The notes beneath the pieces are model-generated. The model had not been told where the DNA came from and made no database searches. It saw only the letters and a list, made by a program, of their open reading frames with translations. From JBOICV01 sp050740255 (lineage in GTDB: Bacteria; Pseudomonadota; Gammaproteobacteria; Nevskiales; JBOICV01): a stretch of 58,619 nucleotides of DNA. The stretch spans positions 1 through 58,619 of the forward strand of contig JBOICV010000018.1 in assembly GCA_050740255.1 (NCBI GenBank). Direction: 5' to 3'. The position numbers and the translations under genes are program-made. This document shows positions 16,788-26,968 of the stretch, piece after piece (the first letter of the stretch is position 1; each line of letters opens with the position of its first letter).

Positions 16788-16797
16788 CGTCTGTAAC

Positions 16798-18366
16798 ATG
16801 AACCAGATCAAGCGCGCGCTCATTTCCGTTTCCGACAAATCCGGCATCGTCGAGTTCGCGCAGGCGCTCGCCGCCCGCGGCGTGGCGCTACTGACCACTG
16901 GCGGCACCTTCCAGTTGTTGCGGCAGAACGGTGTCGCGGTTACCGAAGTCAGCGCGCATACCGGTTTCCCGGAGATCATGGACGGCCGGATCAAAACCCT
17001 GCATCCCAGGATTCACGGCGGCATTCTCGGGCGACGCGGAGCGGACGATGCGGTCATGCGCGAGCAAGGCATCGCGCCCATTGATCTCGTTTGCGTCAAC
17101 CTCTATCCCTTCGAAGCGACCGTCGCCAGGCGTGACTGCAGTTTCGCCGATGCGATCGAGAACATCGATATTGGCGGCCCGACGATGTTACGTGCCGCAG
17201 CCAAGAACCACGCCTACGTTACCGTGCTGGTGGACGCTGGCGACTACGCGCAGGTATTGGCGGAAATCGATGCCCACGACGGCGGCGTCACCGAGCTCAC
17301 GCGGCGCAAGCTGGCAGCCAAGTGTTACGCCCATACCGCCGCCTACGACGGTGCGATCAGTAACTGGCTGACCGCGTTGAACGACGACGGCACGCGTGAG
17401 CGTTTTAGCGGGTCGCTGACGCTGCAATTCCAAAAAGCGCAGGAGCTGCGCTACGGCGAGAATCCGCATCAACAGGCCGCTTTCTACCTCGAAGGCAAGC
17501 CACCGGCGGGGACGATCGCGACGGCCAGGCAGCTGCTGGGCAAAGCGCTGTCGTATAACAACATCGCCGATACCGACGCGGCGCTGGAGTGCGTCAAGTC
17601 TTTTGTGAAGCCGGCTTGTGTCATCGTCAAGCACGCTAATCCCTGCGGCGTGGCAGTCGCGCCGGACGGTATCGGCCGCGCCTACGATCTTGCCTACCAA
17701 ACCGACCCGACCTCGGCCTTCGGCGGCATCATCGCGTTTAACCGCGCGCTGGATGGCGCGACCGCGAAGACCATCATTGAACGGCAATTTGTCGAAGTGA
17801 TCGTCGCGCCGGAAGTCAGCGCCGAAGCGCGGGCCGCGGCGGCGGCCAAACCGAATGTGCGCCTGCTCGAATGCGGCTGGTGGGCCGACGCGCGTCCCGC
17901 CACGCTGGACTACAAGCGCGTCGCGGGCGGGCTGCTGCTACAGGACAATGACATCGGCATGATTGACGCAGCCGACCTGAAAGTCGCCAGCAAGCGCGCG
18001 CCGACTGAGGTCGAGTTGCATGACCTCATCTTCGCCTGGAAGGTCGCGAAATACGTCAAGTCCAACGCGATTGTCTACGCCAAGAACCGCCAGACCATCG
18101 GCGTCGGCGCCGGCCAAATGAGCCGCGTCTACTCGGCCAGGATCGCCGGCATCAAGGCGGCGGACGAGCAGTTAGAGGTGAAGGGATCAGTTATGGCGTC
18201 CGATGCTTTTTTTCCGTTTCGCGACGGCATCGATGCCGCGGCAGCGGCCGGCATCACGGCGGTGATTCAGCCGGGCGGCTCCATGCGTGACGCCGAAGTG
18301 ATCGCCGCCGCAGACGAACACGGCATGGCCATGGTGTTCACCGGCATGCGGCACTTCCGACATTAA
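16798..18366 (+). CDS. purH: Bifunctional AICAR formyltransferase / IMP cyclohydrolase
   Basis: Catalyses the last two steps of IMP synthesis in purine biosynthesis. The 522 residues contain the N-terminal MGS-like cyclohydrolase domain (RALISVSDKSGI, TLHPRIHGGILG) and the formyltransferase domain with KHANPCGVAVAPDG and IVYAKNRQTIGVGAGQMSRV. The length is standard. The ATG has no clear Shine-Dalgarno sequence and sits 10 nt after a terminator, so expression from its own leader needs explaining. purD, which often follows purH, is missing; a glycosyltransferase gene follows. Confidence 0.97.
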   Translation: MNQIKRALISVSDKSGIVEFAQALAARGVALLTTGGTFQLLRQNGVAVTEVSAHTGFPEIMDGRIKTLHPRIHGGILGRRGADDAVMREQGIAPIDLVCVNLYPFEATVARRDCSFADAIENIDIGGPTMLRAAAKNHAYVTVLVDAGDYAQVLAEIDAHDGGVTELTRRKLAAKCYAHTAAYDGAISNWLTALNDDGTRERFSGSLTLQFQKAQELRYGENPHQQAAFYLEGKPPAGTIATARQLLGKALSYNNIADTDAALECVKSFVKPACVIVKHANPCGVAVAPDGIGRAYDLAYQTDPTSAFGGIIAFNRALDGATAKTIIERQFVEVIVAPEVSAEARAAAAAKPNVRLLECGWWADARPATLDYKRVAGGLLLQDNDIGMIDAADLKVASKRAPTEVELHDLIFAWKVAKYVKSNAIVYAKNRQTIGVGAGQMSRVYSARIAGIKAADEQLEVKGSVMASDAFFPFRDGIDAAAAAGITAVIQPGGSMRDAEVIAAADEHGMAMVFTGMRHFRH

Positions 18367-18417
18367 GCTGCCGCCGTACGCCACTGTAATCAGCGCTGGG
18401 CGACAATCGTCGAAACC

Positions 18418-19209
18418 ATGATCAAGACAGTTCAATCCTTGTGGATCGGTGGCGAACTCTCCAAGCTGGAACAGCTTTGCATTCGTTCGTTTTTAGCGAA
18501 TGACCATGAGTTCAAGCTGTACGTATACGAGGACGTGGGAAACGTGCCTGCCGGAACGTTCCTCGCAGATGCTAATGAAATTGTGGGCGCGGAGCGCATT
18601 TTTCGGGAAAAATCCGGCGGAAGTTTAGGTGCCTTCTCAGATCTCTTTAGGTTCGAACTCCTTGGTCACAAGGGCGGAGTTTGGGTGGATATGGATCTGG
18701 TTTGCCTGCGCCCTCTCGATTTCAGCTACGAGTACCTGTTCGGTTGGGAGGACAGCGACCGGATAAACACCGCAATTCTCGGGGCCCCGGGAAACAGCGA
18801 GCTAGTCACAACCCTGCGCCAGGTCTGCACGTCGCCGTTTATCGATCAACCTTGGCACAGCGCCAAACAGAAGCGAAGAAATTTCTGGAGAAGGCTGAGA
18901 CAAAAATCAGTCAAGGATGTTGCGTTTGGCACAGTGGGACCGGTTGCGCTCACACACGCCGTCAGACATCTCGGATTAGCGGCGCAAGCACGCCCGTTTT
19001 TCTGGTTTTATCCAATTCATTGCCTCTCATGGCGCAGCCTGTTCGACGAAACCTTTTCCGACGCTCAGGTTAGGGACAACTTTTTCTCCGGCAGTTATTG
19101 CGTGCACCTCTGGAACGAGTATCTGCGGCGTAACCAGATCGACAAGAATTCAAGCTTCGCTACTGGTTCTTTTGTCGAATCCATGAAACGACGATATGGA
19201 GTGGCATAG
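18418..19209 (+). CDS. Glycosyltransferase, DXD sugar-binding (GT32-like)
   Basis: A 263-residue predicted cytoplasmic sugar transferase. The segment LFRFELLGHKGGVWVDMD is the signature of the Gly_transf_sug (Och1/capsule) family, with Asp91 and Asp93 as the DXD metal/nucleotide-sugar site; SLWIGGELS near the start also fits. Acceptor and product are unknown; surface polysaccharide is the usual target. The gene has visibly lower GC and different codon use from its neighbours (many TTT, AAA, GAA, GAT), suggesting acquisition by transfer. It lies 51 nt after purH and 50 nt before galE, which could supply UDP-galactose. Confidence 0.82.
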   Translation: MIKTVQSLWIGGELSKLEQLCIRSFLANDHEFKLYVYEDVGNVPAGTFLADANEIVGAERIFREKSGGSLGAFSDLFRFELLGHKGGVWVDMDLVCLRPLDFSYEYLFGWEDSDRINTAILGAPGNSELVTTLRQVCTSPFIDQPWHSAKQKRRNFWRRLRQKSVKDVAFGTVGPVALTHAVRHLGLAAQARPFFWFYPIHCLSWRSLFDETFSDAQVRDNFFSGSYCVHLWNEYLRRNQIDKNSSFATGSFVESMKRRYGVA

Positions 19210-19259
19210 CGGCATGGCCAGCTTCGACGAGTCCTGCGCACGCATGCTGCCGCGCGAAA

Positions 19260-20258
19260 ATGAATAGCAAGCCAGCGGCGCTGGTTCTCGGGGGCGCGGG
19301 ATACATCGGCTCGCATGTCTGCCGGCAGCTGTCGCTGCAGGGCTTTCAGCCGGTTTCATACGACAATCTTTCCACCGGCCACGAATGGGCGGTTCGCTGG
19401 GGACCGCTGGTGCGCGCGGACACCAGCGACTTTGCCGCGCTACAGGAGGCTCTACAGCGGTTCGATGTTCACGCCGTCGTGCACCTGGCCGCCAGCATCG
19501 AAGTCGGCGAATCGGTGCAGAACCCGCTGAAGTACTACGACAATAACGTCGCGCGCAGCCTGAACCTGCTGCGCGCCGTGCAAGGCAGCGCCGTAAAGGC
19601 GATCGTGTTCTCTTCTACTGCGGCGGTATACGGCAACCCGCTGACATCTGCAATCACGGAAAACCATCCGTTGTGGCCCACTAGTCCCTACGGCTGGTCG
19701 AAGCTGTTCGTGGAACGGATGTTGGAAGACCAGGCGAATGCCGGGGGCATCGGCTGGTGCTCGCTGCGCTATTTCAACGCCTGCGGCGCCGAGCCGGAGC
19801 ACGGCATCGGCGAAGCCCATCCCAATGAAACCCACTTGATTCCGCGCGCCTGCATGGCCCTGCAAGGGGTTATTCCGCCTTTGCAGATTTACGGCAACGA
19901 CTACCCCACGCCAGACGGCACCGCAATACGGGACTATATCCACGTCGCCGATCTCGCTCATGCTCATGTGCTTGCGCTACGCCGCCTGTTAGAAGGAGGT
20001 TCTTCGCTCAGCCTGAATCTGGGAATTGGCCGCGGCTACTCAGTCAAGGACGTGATCGCCGCCGCTGCCAAGGTTTCCGGGCGAGCCGTGCCACATGACA
20101 TCGGGCCGCGCCGGCCGGGCGATGTCGCGGTTCTCGTAGCTGATGCAAGTCTGGCACGCTCTACGTTGGGATGGGTCCCGAGCCGCATCCACCTGGAAGA
20201 CATGATTGAATCAGCGCTGCGCTGGCACGAGTCCGGCGCCGGGCATGCAAGTGGTTAA
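19260..20258 (+). CDS. galE: UDP-glucose 4-epimerase
   Basis: Interconverts UDP-glucose and UDP-galactose, feeding polysaccharide synthesis. The 332-residue short-chain dehydrogenase fold shows the NAD loop GGAGYIGSHV (11-20), the SSTAAVYG segment, and catalytic Tyr144/Lys148 in SPYGWSKLF. RYFNACGAEPEHGIGE and TPDGTAIRDYIHVADLA are GalE-specific. It probably forms a unit with the preceding glycosyltransferase. Its stop codon overlaps that of the convergent TetR gene. Confidence 0.92.
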   Translation: MNSKPAALVLGGAGYIGSHVCRQLSLQGFQPVSYDNLSTGHEWAVRWGPLVRADTSDFAALQEALQRFDVHAVVHLAASIEVGESVQNPLKYYDNNVARSLNLLRAVQGSAVKAIVFSSTAAVYGNPLTSAITENHPLWPTSPYGWSKLFVERMLEDQANAGGIGWCSLRYFNACGAEPEHGIGEAHPNETHLIPRACMALQGVIPPLQIYGNDYPTPDGTAIRDYIHVADLAHAHVLALRRLLEGGSSLSLNLGIGRGYSVKDVIAAAAKVSGRAVPHDIGPRRPGDVAVLVADASLARSTLGWVPSRIHLEDMIESALRWHESGAGHASG

Positions 20259-20872
20259 TGTTTCCCCGTCTTGGCCACGGCACGCCACAATAGTTCGAAA
20301 AGAGGACCGGCCCTGTCGGTGAGCTTCCCCTGCTTGCCGCGGATAATCCACATGGTGACAGTGCGGCTGGCGGTACCGATGATGATGTCGAGGATGGTTT
20401 TCTCATCTACCTCGTCGGTCAGCATGCCCTGCGCGCGGCCTTCGCCGATCACGCGCATGAACAGCCCCATCAGCTCCGGCTGACGGAAAGTGTCGGTATT
20501 GCGCCAGGTGTTAAGGTAAATCGAACTCATGATGAGCTGCGCGACTTCCGGCGTCTTCTCGAAAAAATCGAACACGATCCAGAACACCTTGCGCAGTTTT
20601 TCCTTGTAGTTGTCCATGCCCTGCAAGTGATCGAACAGGCGCACGGCGAGTTTGGCGAGCCAAGTCTCCAGCGCCGAAAACAGCAGCGACTCTTTGTCGC
20701 CGTAGTATTTGTAAATCGTCTGCAAACTCACATTCGCCCGGCGCGCAATATCAATCAGCTTGACCTTGTGAAATTCGGCGACAGAGAAGGTGTCGAGCAC
20801 AGCTTGCTCGATCCGCGCCCGTGTACGCGGATCAATCTGCTCGAGTTGCGGTAAGGCGCTGCGCGTTGCCAT
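20255..20872 (-). CDS. TetR/AcrR-family transcriptional regulator
   Basis: A 205-residue regulator divergent from the fatty-acid degradation genes. The N-terminal helix-turn-helix is VKLIDIARRANVSLQTIYKYYGDKESLLFSAL (given in parts: VKLIDIARRANVS, LQTIYKYYGDKES). The C-terminal ligand domain is of ordinary length with no cysteine-rich feature. A role as acyl-CoA-sensing repressor of the thiolase-dehydrogenase genes is inferred from position and from GTAA-N6-TTAC dyads on both sides of the intergenic space. The ATG at 20872 is used; an upstream TTG at 20899 would lie inside one dyad. Confidence 0.88.
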   Translation of the reverse strand: MATRSALPQLEQIDPRTRARIEQAVLDTFSVAEFHKVKLIDIARRANVSLQTIYKYYGDKESLLFSALETWLAKLAVRLFDHLQGMDNYKEKLRKVFWIVFDFFEKTPEVAQLIMSSIYLNTWRNTDTFRQPELMGLFMRVIGEGRAQGMLTDEVDEKTILDIIIGTASRTVTMWIIRGKQGKLTDRAGPLFELLWRAVAKTGKH

Positions 20873-20891
20873 AGAAAAAGGTGTTCGACTG

Positions 20892-20905
20892 GTAATCAAG
20901 ATTAC
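20892..20905. promoter_or_regulatory. Palindrome GTAATC-AA-GATTAC, candidate TetR operator
   Basis: A perfect 14-bp dyad lies 20 bp upstream of the TetR start codon. It shares the GTAA-N6-TTAC frame with the dyad at 21065-21080, as expected if the regulator controls itself and the thiolase operon. Confidence 0.5.
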
Positions 20906-21019
20906 AATGAGCTCGCCGCCGGGTGCAAGACATCCAGAGAACGCGACTCGCGGGACTGCCCATCTCCAAATGAATATGGTTACTCCGAAGGATTGATTTT
21001 TCTTTTTAATAGGGCTAAC

Positions 21020-21030
21020 GTAAGTTTTAC
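21020..21030. promoter_or_regulatory. Short dyad GTAA-GTT-TTAC upstream of the thiolase gene
   Basis: Inverted GTAA/TTAC half-sites with a 3-nt spacer, 67 nt before the thiolase start. The spacing differs from the other two dyads, so this may be a weaker or unrelated site. Confidence 0.3.
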
Positions 21031-21064
21031 CGTACTCCAGAGTATGGATGCAATCCCGCGGTTC

Positions 21065-21080
21065 GGTAATTTGACTTACC
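21065..21080. promoter_or_regulatory. Dyad GGTAA-TTTGAC-TTACC, candidate operator of the fad operon
   Basis: A 5-bp perfect inverted repeat with a 6-nt spacer, ending 16 nt before the thiolase ATG. A bound repressor here would block transcription start or clearance. It contains the same GTAA-N6-TTAC frame as the dyad beside the TetR gene. Confidence 0.5.
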
Positions 21081-21096
21081 AGCGAGACGCCAGCAT

Positions 21097-22298
<1,202 letters not shown>

Positions 22299-22302
<4 letters not shown>

Positions 22303-22352
22303 GAGCGGCCCTGGCCGCGACCGATCACATCGCGCGCAAGGCGCGCTCCTAC
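22299..22352 (+). repeat. REP-like palindrome GTAGGAGCG...CGCTCCTAC
   Basis: Arms GTAGGAGCG (22299-22307) and CGCTCCTAC (22344-22352) frame a GC-rich hairpin with inner GGCC and GCGCGC pairs. The left arm contains the thiolase stop codon. Such GTAGGAGCG palindromes are common extragenic repeats in Pseudomonas and relatives. Here it could stabilise the upstream mRNA or lower readthrough to the next gene. Confidence 0.75.
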
Positions 22353-22369
22353 CAAACAGGCAATAAACA

Positions 22370-24514
22370 ATGAGCGTAGCTCAGCAACTGGATTCCAACG
22401 GCATTCTGATCCTCACCCTGGACATGCCGGGGCGCAGCATGAATGTGCTGAATGAAGAGCTGATCAGGCCCTTCGTCGAAGCTATCACGCGCATCGAAAC
22501 CGATGCAGCGGTCAAAGGCGTGATCATCACCTCCGGTAAGAAGGAATTTCTGGCGGGCGCGGACCTCGAGAAGATTTTCAAGATCACCGACCCCAAGGAG
22601 GCCTTCGCGGTCTCGGAGGAGTTCAAAGCCTTTCTGCGCCGCCTGGAAACCTGCAAGAAGCCGGTGGTCGCCGCGCTGAACGGTACCGCACTGGGTGGCG
22701 GCCTGGAGCTGGCGCTCGGCTGCCATTACCGCATCGCCATCAACAATCCCAAAGCCAAGTTCGGCCTGCCGGAAGTGAAGCTGGGCCTGCTGCCCGGCGG
22801 CGGCGGCACCCAACGCCTGCCGCGCCTGATTGGCCTGCAGCAGTCGCTGCCCTTGATGCTGGAAGGCAAGGAGTTGTCGCCCGACAAGGCCAAGGCCCTC
22901 GGCATTCTTCACGAGCTGGCGGCCGATGCGAACGAGATGATGGCCAAGGCGCGGGCCTGGATTGCCGCCAACCCCTCGCCGAAACAGCCCTGGGATGACC
23001 CCAAGTTCAAATGGCCCGGCGGCGATGCCAAGTCACCGCAGAACGTGCAAATGCTCGCGATCGCGCCCTCGATGCTGAAGCAGAGAACCTGGGGTAACTA
23101 CCCGGCCCCGGAAAATATTCTCTCCAGCGTGGTGGAAGGCGGCATGGTGGATATTGATACCGGCTGCCGAGTTGAGAGCCGCTATTTCGCCAACTGCGTG
23201 ATCTCGCAAGTGGCGAAGAACATGATCGGCACCTTCTGGTTCCAGTTGAACGCGCTGAACAAGGGCGACTCGCGCCCGCAAGGCTTCGAAAAGTCAGCCG
23301 TCAGGAAACTGGGCCTGCTCGGCGCGGGCATGATGGGCGCCGGCATCGCCTATGTTTCGGCCAAGGTCGGCATCGAGGTGGTGTTGCTCGACTCGACGCA
23401 GGAGGCGGCGGAAAAAGGTAAAGCCTATTCCGCTGCACTTTTGGACAAGGACATCAAGCAGGGCAAGGGCACAGCGCAGCAGAAGGAAGAGCTGCTCGCC
23501 CGCATCAAGCCCACCACCGAGTATCAGGACCTGGCGGGCTGCGATCTGGTCATCGAAGCGGTATTCGAAGACCGCAAGATCAAAGCCGACGTCACCCGGA
23601 AAGCCGAAAAGATCATTGCGGTCGATGCCGCCAATAATTTTATATTCGCCTCCAACACCTCCACCCTGCCGATCTCCGGGCTCGCCCAGGCCAGCCTGCG
23701 GCCCAAGAATTTCATCGGTCTGCACTTCTTCTCGCCCGCGGACAAGATGCCGCTGGTGGAAATCATCGTCGGCAAAGAGACTTCGCCCGAGACACTCGCC
23801 CGCGGCTTCGACTACGTGCAGCAGATCAGGAAGACGCCGATTGTGGTCAACGACTCGCGTGGCTTTTTCACCTCGCGCGTGTTCTCCACTTATGTAATGG
23901 AAGGCATCGCACTGCTGGCGGAAGGCCAGCATCCGCGTGCGGTCGAAGTAGCCGGCCTTGCCGCCGGCATGCCGGTGGGGCCGTTAGCCCTTAACGACGA
24001 AGTATCGCTGTCGCTGTCGCTGCACATCATGCAACAGACCAGGAAGGATTTTAAGGCCGAAGGCAAGGAGTTCATTCAGCATCCGGCCGCGAAAGTCGTC
24101 AAGAAAATGGTCAAGGAACTTGACCGACCTGGCAAGAAGGCCGGCAAGGGCTTTTATGAGTACCCAGCCGATGGCGCCAAGTATTTATGGCCGGGTCTGG
24201 CCGAGCATTTCAAACCGGCGAGAAAACCGCTGTCGCAGCAGGAAATGCAGGATCGCATGATGCTGATCCAGGCCAATGAGACCGCCAAATGCTTCGAGGA
24301 AGGCGTGCTGATGAAGGTCGCGGATGCGAATATCGGCTCGGTCTTCGGCATCGGTTTTGCCGCGCATCAGGGCGGCGCGCTGCAGTTCATCAACGCCTAT
24401 GGGCTTGATAAATTCATGCGGCGCTGCGAGGAGCTGGCGGAGAAATATGGCGAACGATTCAAGCCGGCGACCATGCTGAAAAAGATGGCGGCTGAGGGAA
24501 GGAATTTCGTTTAA
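22370..24514 (+). CDS. FadB/FadJ-type enoyl-CoA hydratase / 3-hydroxyacyl-CoA dehydrogenase
   Basis: Multifunctional beta-oxidation protein of 714 residues. The N-terminal crotonase domain (1-190) has TSGKKEFLAGADLEKIF, GTALGGGLELALGCHYRIA with Glu113, and FGLPEVKLGLLPGGGGTQ with Glu135, the two catalytic acids. The NAD-binding domain begins at about residue 313 with LGLLGAGMMGAGIA, followed by SNTSTLPISGLA and HFFSPADKMPLVEI of the dehydrogenase active site. It probably partners with the thiolase just upstream, with a REP-like hairpin between them. The order thiolase first differs from E. coli fadBA but occurs in fadIJ. Confidence 0.94.
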   Translation: MSVAQQLDSNGILILTLDMPGRSMNVLNEELIRPFVEAITRIETDAAVKGVIITSGKKEFLAGADLEKIFKITDPKEAFAVSEEFKAFLRRLETCKKPVVAALNGTALGGGLELALGCHYRIAINNPKAKFGLPEVKLGLLPGGGGTQRLPRLIGLQQSLPLMLEGKELSPDKAKALGILHELAADANEMMAKARAWIAANPSPKQPWDDPKFKWPGGDAKSPQNVQMLAIAPSMLKQRTWGNYPAPENILSSVVEGGMVDIDTGCRVESRYFANCVISQVAKNMIGTFWFQLNALNKGDSRPQGFEKSAVRKLGLLGAGMMGAGIAYVSAKVGIEVVLLDSTQEAAEKGKAYSAALLDKDIKQGKGTAQQKEELLARIKPTTEYQDLAGCDLVIEAVFEDRKIKADVTRKAEKIIAVDAANNFIFASNTSTLPISGLAQASLRPKNFIGLHFFSPADKMPLVEIIVGKETSPETLARGFDYVQQIRKTPIVVNDSRGFFTSRVFSTYVMEGIALLAEGQHPRAVEVAGLAAGMPVGPLALNDEVSLSLSLHIMQQTRKDFKAEGKEFIQHPAAKVVKKMVKELDRPGKKAGKGFYEYPADGAKYLWPGLAEHFKPARKPLSQQEMQDRMMLIQANETAKCFEEGVLMKVADANIGSVFGIGFAAHQGGALQFINAYGLDKFMRRCEELAEKYGERFKPATMLKKMAAEGRNFV

Positions 24515-24546
24515 GTTAAAACGCGCAGGCGTTATTGGAGGGTTTC

Positions 24547-26802
24547 ATGTTTGGGTTACTGATGAACTGGATGAAGGCCAACAAGATTCTGCCGCAGATC
24601 TCGGACACCGAGCGGCAGGCACTGGAGGCGGGCGATGTGTGGATTGACGGCGATTTCTTCGCCGGCAATCCGGATTTCAAGAAAATGCTGGCGGAGCCCT
24701 ATTCGAGGGTCTCAGTCGAAGAGCAAGCCTTTCTCGACGGGCCGGTCAAAGAGCTGTGCCGGATGATTGACGTGTACGAAGTCGCCAGCACGCGCAAAGT
24801 GCCCGACGAAATCGTTGACTTCATCAAAAAGCAGGGCTTTATGGGCCTGTTGATTCCGAAAGCTTACGGCGGCAAGGACTTTTCGACGCTCGCGATTTCC
24901 ACCGTGATGCACACCGTGATGCCGTATAGCACCGCGGTCGGCACCTTCATCGTGATCCCGAACTCGCTCGGCGCGGCCGAGCTGATCGTGCACTACGGCA
25001 CCGAGGCGCAGAAGAACCACTACCTGCCCAAGCTTGCATCCGGCGAGTACGTGCCCTGCTTCGGGCTGACCGAGCCAACCGCCGGCTCGGATGCGGCCAG
25101 CATCAAGGCCGAGGGCCTGGTGTTCAGGGATGGCGACGGCCAGGCCAGGATCAAGCTCAACTTCCGCAAGCGCTATATCACGCTGGCGCCAGTGGCGAAC
25201 CTTTGCTCCATCGCCTGCAAGCTGCACGATCCGCAAAACCTGCTGGGCAAAGGGGAGCATCCCGGTATCACGGTAGTGATGGTACATAAGGGCACGCCGG
25301 GCTTTTCCAACGGCGACCACCACATACCGATCGGCGAGTCCTTTCATAACGGCCCCTTAATCGGCAAGGACGTGGTCGTGCCGGTGGATAACATCATCGG
25401 CGGCCCGGCCTATGCGGGTCAGGGTTGGCGCATGCTGATGGAGCAGCTCGCCGGCGGCCGCGCCGTTTCGCTGCCCGCAGGCGCGGTCGGCGGCGCCAAG
25501 GCGGCGGTCGCTGTGACCGGCCCCTACTCCATGGTGCGCCAGCAGTTCGGCATTCAGATCGGCCGCATGGAAGGCGTGGAAGAGAAAGTCGGCCGCATGG
25601 CCGCGCTGACTTACCTGCTCGAGGCCTCGCGCGTCTATGCCTGTTCGGCGATTGATAACGACATCAATCCGCCGGTCACCTCCGGCGTGCTCAAGTGCTA
25701 TACCACCGAGCTTGCGCGTCAGATCGGCACCGACGCGATGGATATTTTTTCCGGCGCTGGCGTGATGCAGGGCCCGAACAATATCGTCGGCAAAGGCTAT
25801 TGCTCGGCGCCGGTGGCGATTACGGTCGAGGGTGCCAATATCATGACGCGCACCCTGATCATCTTCGGCCAAGGCGCCACCCGCTGCCATCCCTATGCGC
25901 TGAAGGTGGTCAAGGGCGTGGAGGAAAACAACGCCGCGATGTTCCGCAACAACCTGCTCGGCTGGTTCGGCCATGTGTTCATAGGCCTGATCCGTACGCT
26001 GACGCGCGGCTGCACCCGCGGCTGGACGGTAGCGGTGCCCGATGTAGCGCCGGAGACCAGGCAGTACTACCGCCGGCTGGGCTGGGCCGGCGCGCGTTTC
26101 GGTTTCCTGACTGATCTGGCGATGTTTCTGATCGGCGGCAAGCTCAAGGCGCGCGGCAAGCTCACCGGCCGCTACGCCGATGCCGTCGCCTGGATGCTGC
26201 TGGGCGTATCCGCGCTGCGGCGCTTTGAAGCGGAAGGCCGGCGCGCCGAAGATCTGCCGCTGGTGAAGTTCGCCGCCGAGTATGCCTTGGCGCAGGTGCA
26301 GGACGCTTTCGAAGGCATTTACCAGAACTTCGACGGCGCACTGGGTGTGCTGTTGCGCACGATCGGTTCCTGGGGTCTGCGTCTGAATCCGGTCGGCACG
26401 CTGCCAACCGACAAGCTAAGCCATCAGGCCGCCCTGACCGTGCAGAGCTACAGCGACCAGTATCACCGTCTGTGCGAAGGCGTGTTTACACCGGACGAGT
26501 CTCAACCAGGGGCGGGACGTCTGCTCAGAGCTTTCCGCCTGGTGACCGAAGCCCATCCCGCCGCCGAGCGCATCATTCACGCGCAAAAAGCCAAGCTACT
26601 GCCGCGCGGCCGTCTGCCCGCCGAGATCGCCGATGAAGCGGTCAAAGCCGGTGTGATTAACGCGCAGGAAGCCAGGCTGCTGCAGGAGGCGCTTAAGGCT
26701 CGCATGGAGGCGATCGAAGTAGACGTGTTTACACCTGCCGAGTACTACCTCGACAGCAAGCAAACCATCACGGCGCCGACCTTGAAGGTCGTCAACGCCT
26801 AA
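24547..26802 (+). CDS. FadE-type acyl-CoA dehydrogenase
   Basis: A 751-residue FAD enzyme catalysing the first oxidation of acyl-CoA in beta-oxidation. The acyl-CoA dehydrogenase core shows PCFGLTEPTAGSDAAS and later MDIFSGAGVMQGPNNIVGKGY; the long C-terminal extension (about 470-751) corresponds to the DUF1974 part typical of FadE. Translation is placed at ATG 24547, preceded by TTGGAGGG, rather than at the TTG inside that ribosome site. It lies 32 nt after the FadB/J gene, in the same transcript, and ends at a strong terminator. Confidence 0.93.
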   Translation: MFGLLMNWMKANKILPQISDTERQALEAGDVWIDGDFFAGNPDFKKMLAEPYSRVSVEEQAFLDGPVKELCRMIDVYEVASTRKVPDEIVDFIKKQGFMGLLIPKAYGGKDFSTLAISTVMHTVMPYSTAVGTFIVIPNSLGAAELIVHYGTEAQKNHYLPKLASGEYVPCFGLTEPTAGSDAASIKAEGLVFRDGDGQARIKLNFRKRYITLAPVANLCSIACKLHDPQNLLGKGEHPGITVVMVHKGTPGFSNGDHHIPIGESFHNGPLIGKDVVVPVDNIIGGPAYAGQGWRMLMEQLAGGRAVSLPAGAVGGAKAAVAVTGPYSMVRQQFGIQIGRMEGVEEKVGRMAALTYLLEASRVYACSAIDNDINPPVTSGVLKCYTTELARQIGTDAMDIFSGAGVMQGPNNIVGKGYCSAPVAITVEGANIMTRTLIIFGQGATRCHPYALKVVKGVEENNAAMFRNNLLGWFGHVFIGLIRTLTRGCTRGWTVAVPDVAPETRQYYRRLGWAGARFGFLTDLAMFLIGGKLKARGKLTGRYADAVAWMLLGVSALRRFEAEGRRAEDLPLVKFAAEYALAQVQDAFEGIYQNFDGALGVLLRTIGSWGLRLNPVGTLPTDKLSHQAALTVQSYSDQYHRLCEGVFTPDESQPGAGRLLRAFRLVTEAHPAAERIIHAQKAKLLPRGRLPAEIADEAVKAGVINAQEARLLQEALKARMEAIEVDVFTPAEYYLDSKQTITAPTLKVVNA

Positions 26803-26819
26803 ACGCTAGCTACGGACCG

Positions 26820-26852
26820 AGGGGGAGCCGCTTTCGCGGGCCCCCCTTTTTT
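26820..26852 (+). terminator. Intrinsic terminator of the beta-oxidation operon
   Basis: GGGGGAGCCGC-TTTC-GCGGGCCCCCC forms a GC-rich stem with two imperfect pairs, followed by six T. It begins 18 nt after the FadE stop, so the acyl-CoA ligase downstream needs its own promoter. The remaining 116 nt before the ligase show no gene; a lone ACTTACGG half-site is present near 26953. Confidence 0.88.
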
Positions 26853-26968
26853 GGCTGGCCAAGACCGGCAAGACATATTAAAGTCGGCAGGCTGCTCCGA
26901 GGCCGATTTGGCGCAACAGGCGCTTGCGGAGCCCTATAAAAACCAGTTTTTTACTTACGGGTGGTGCG

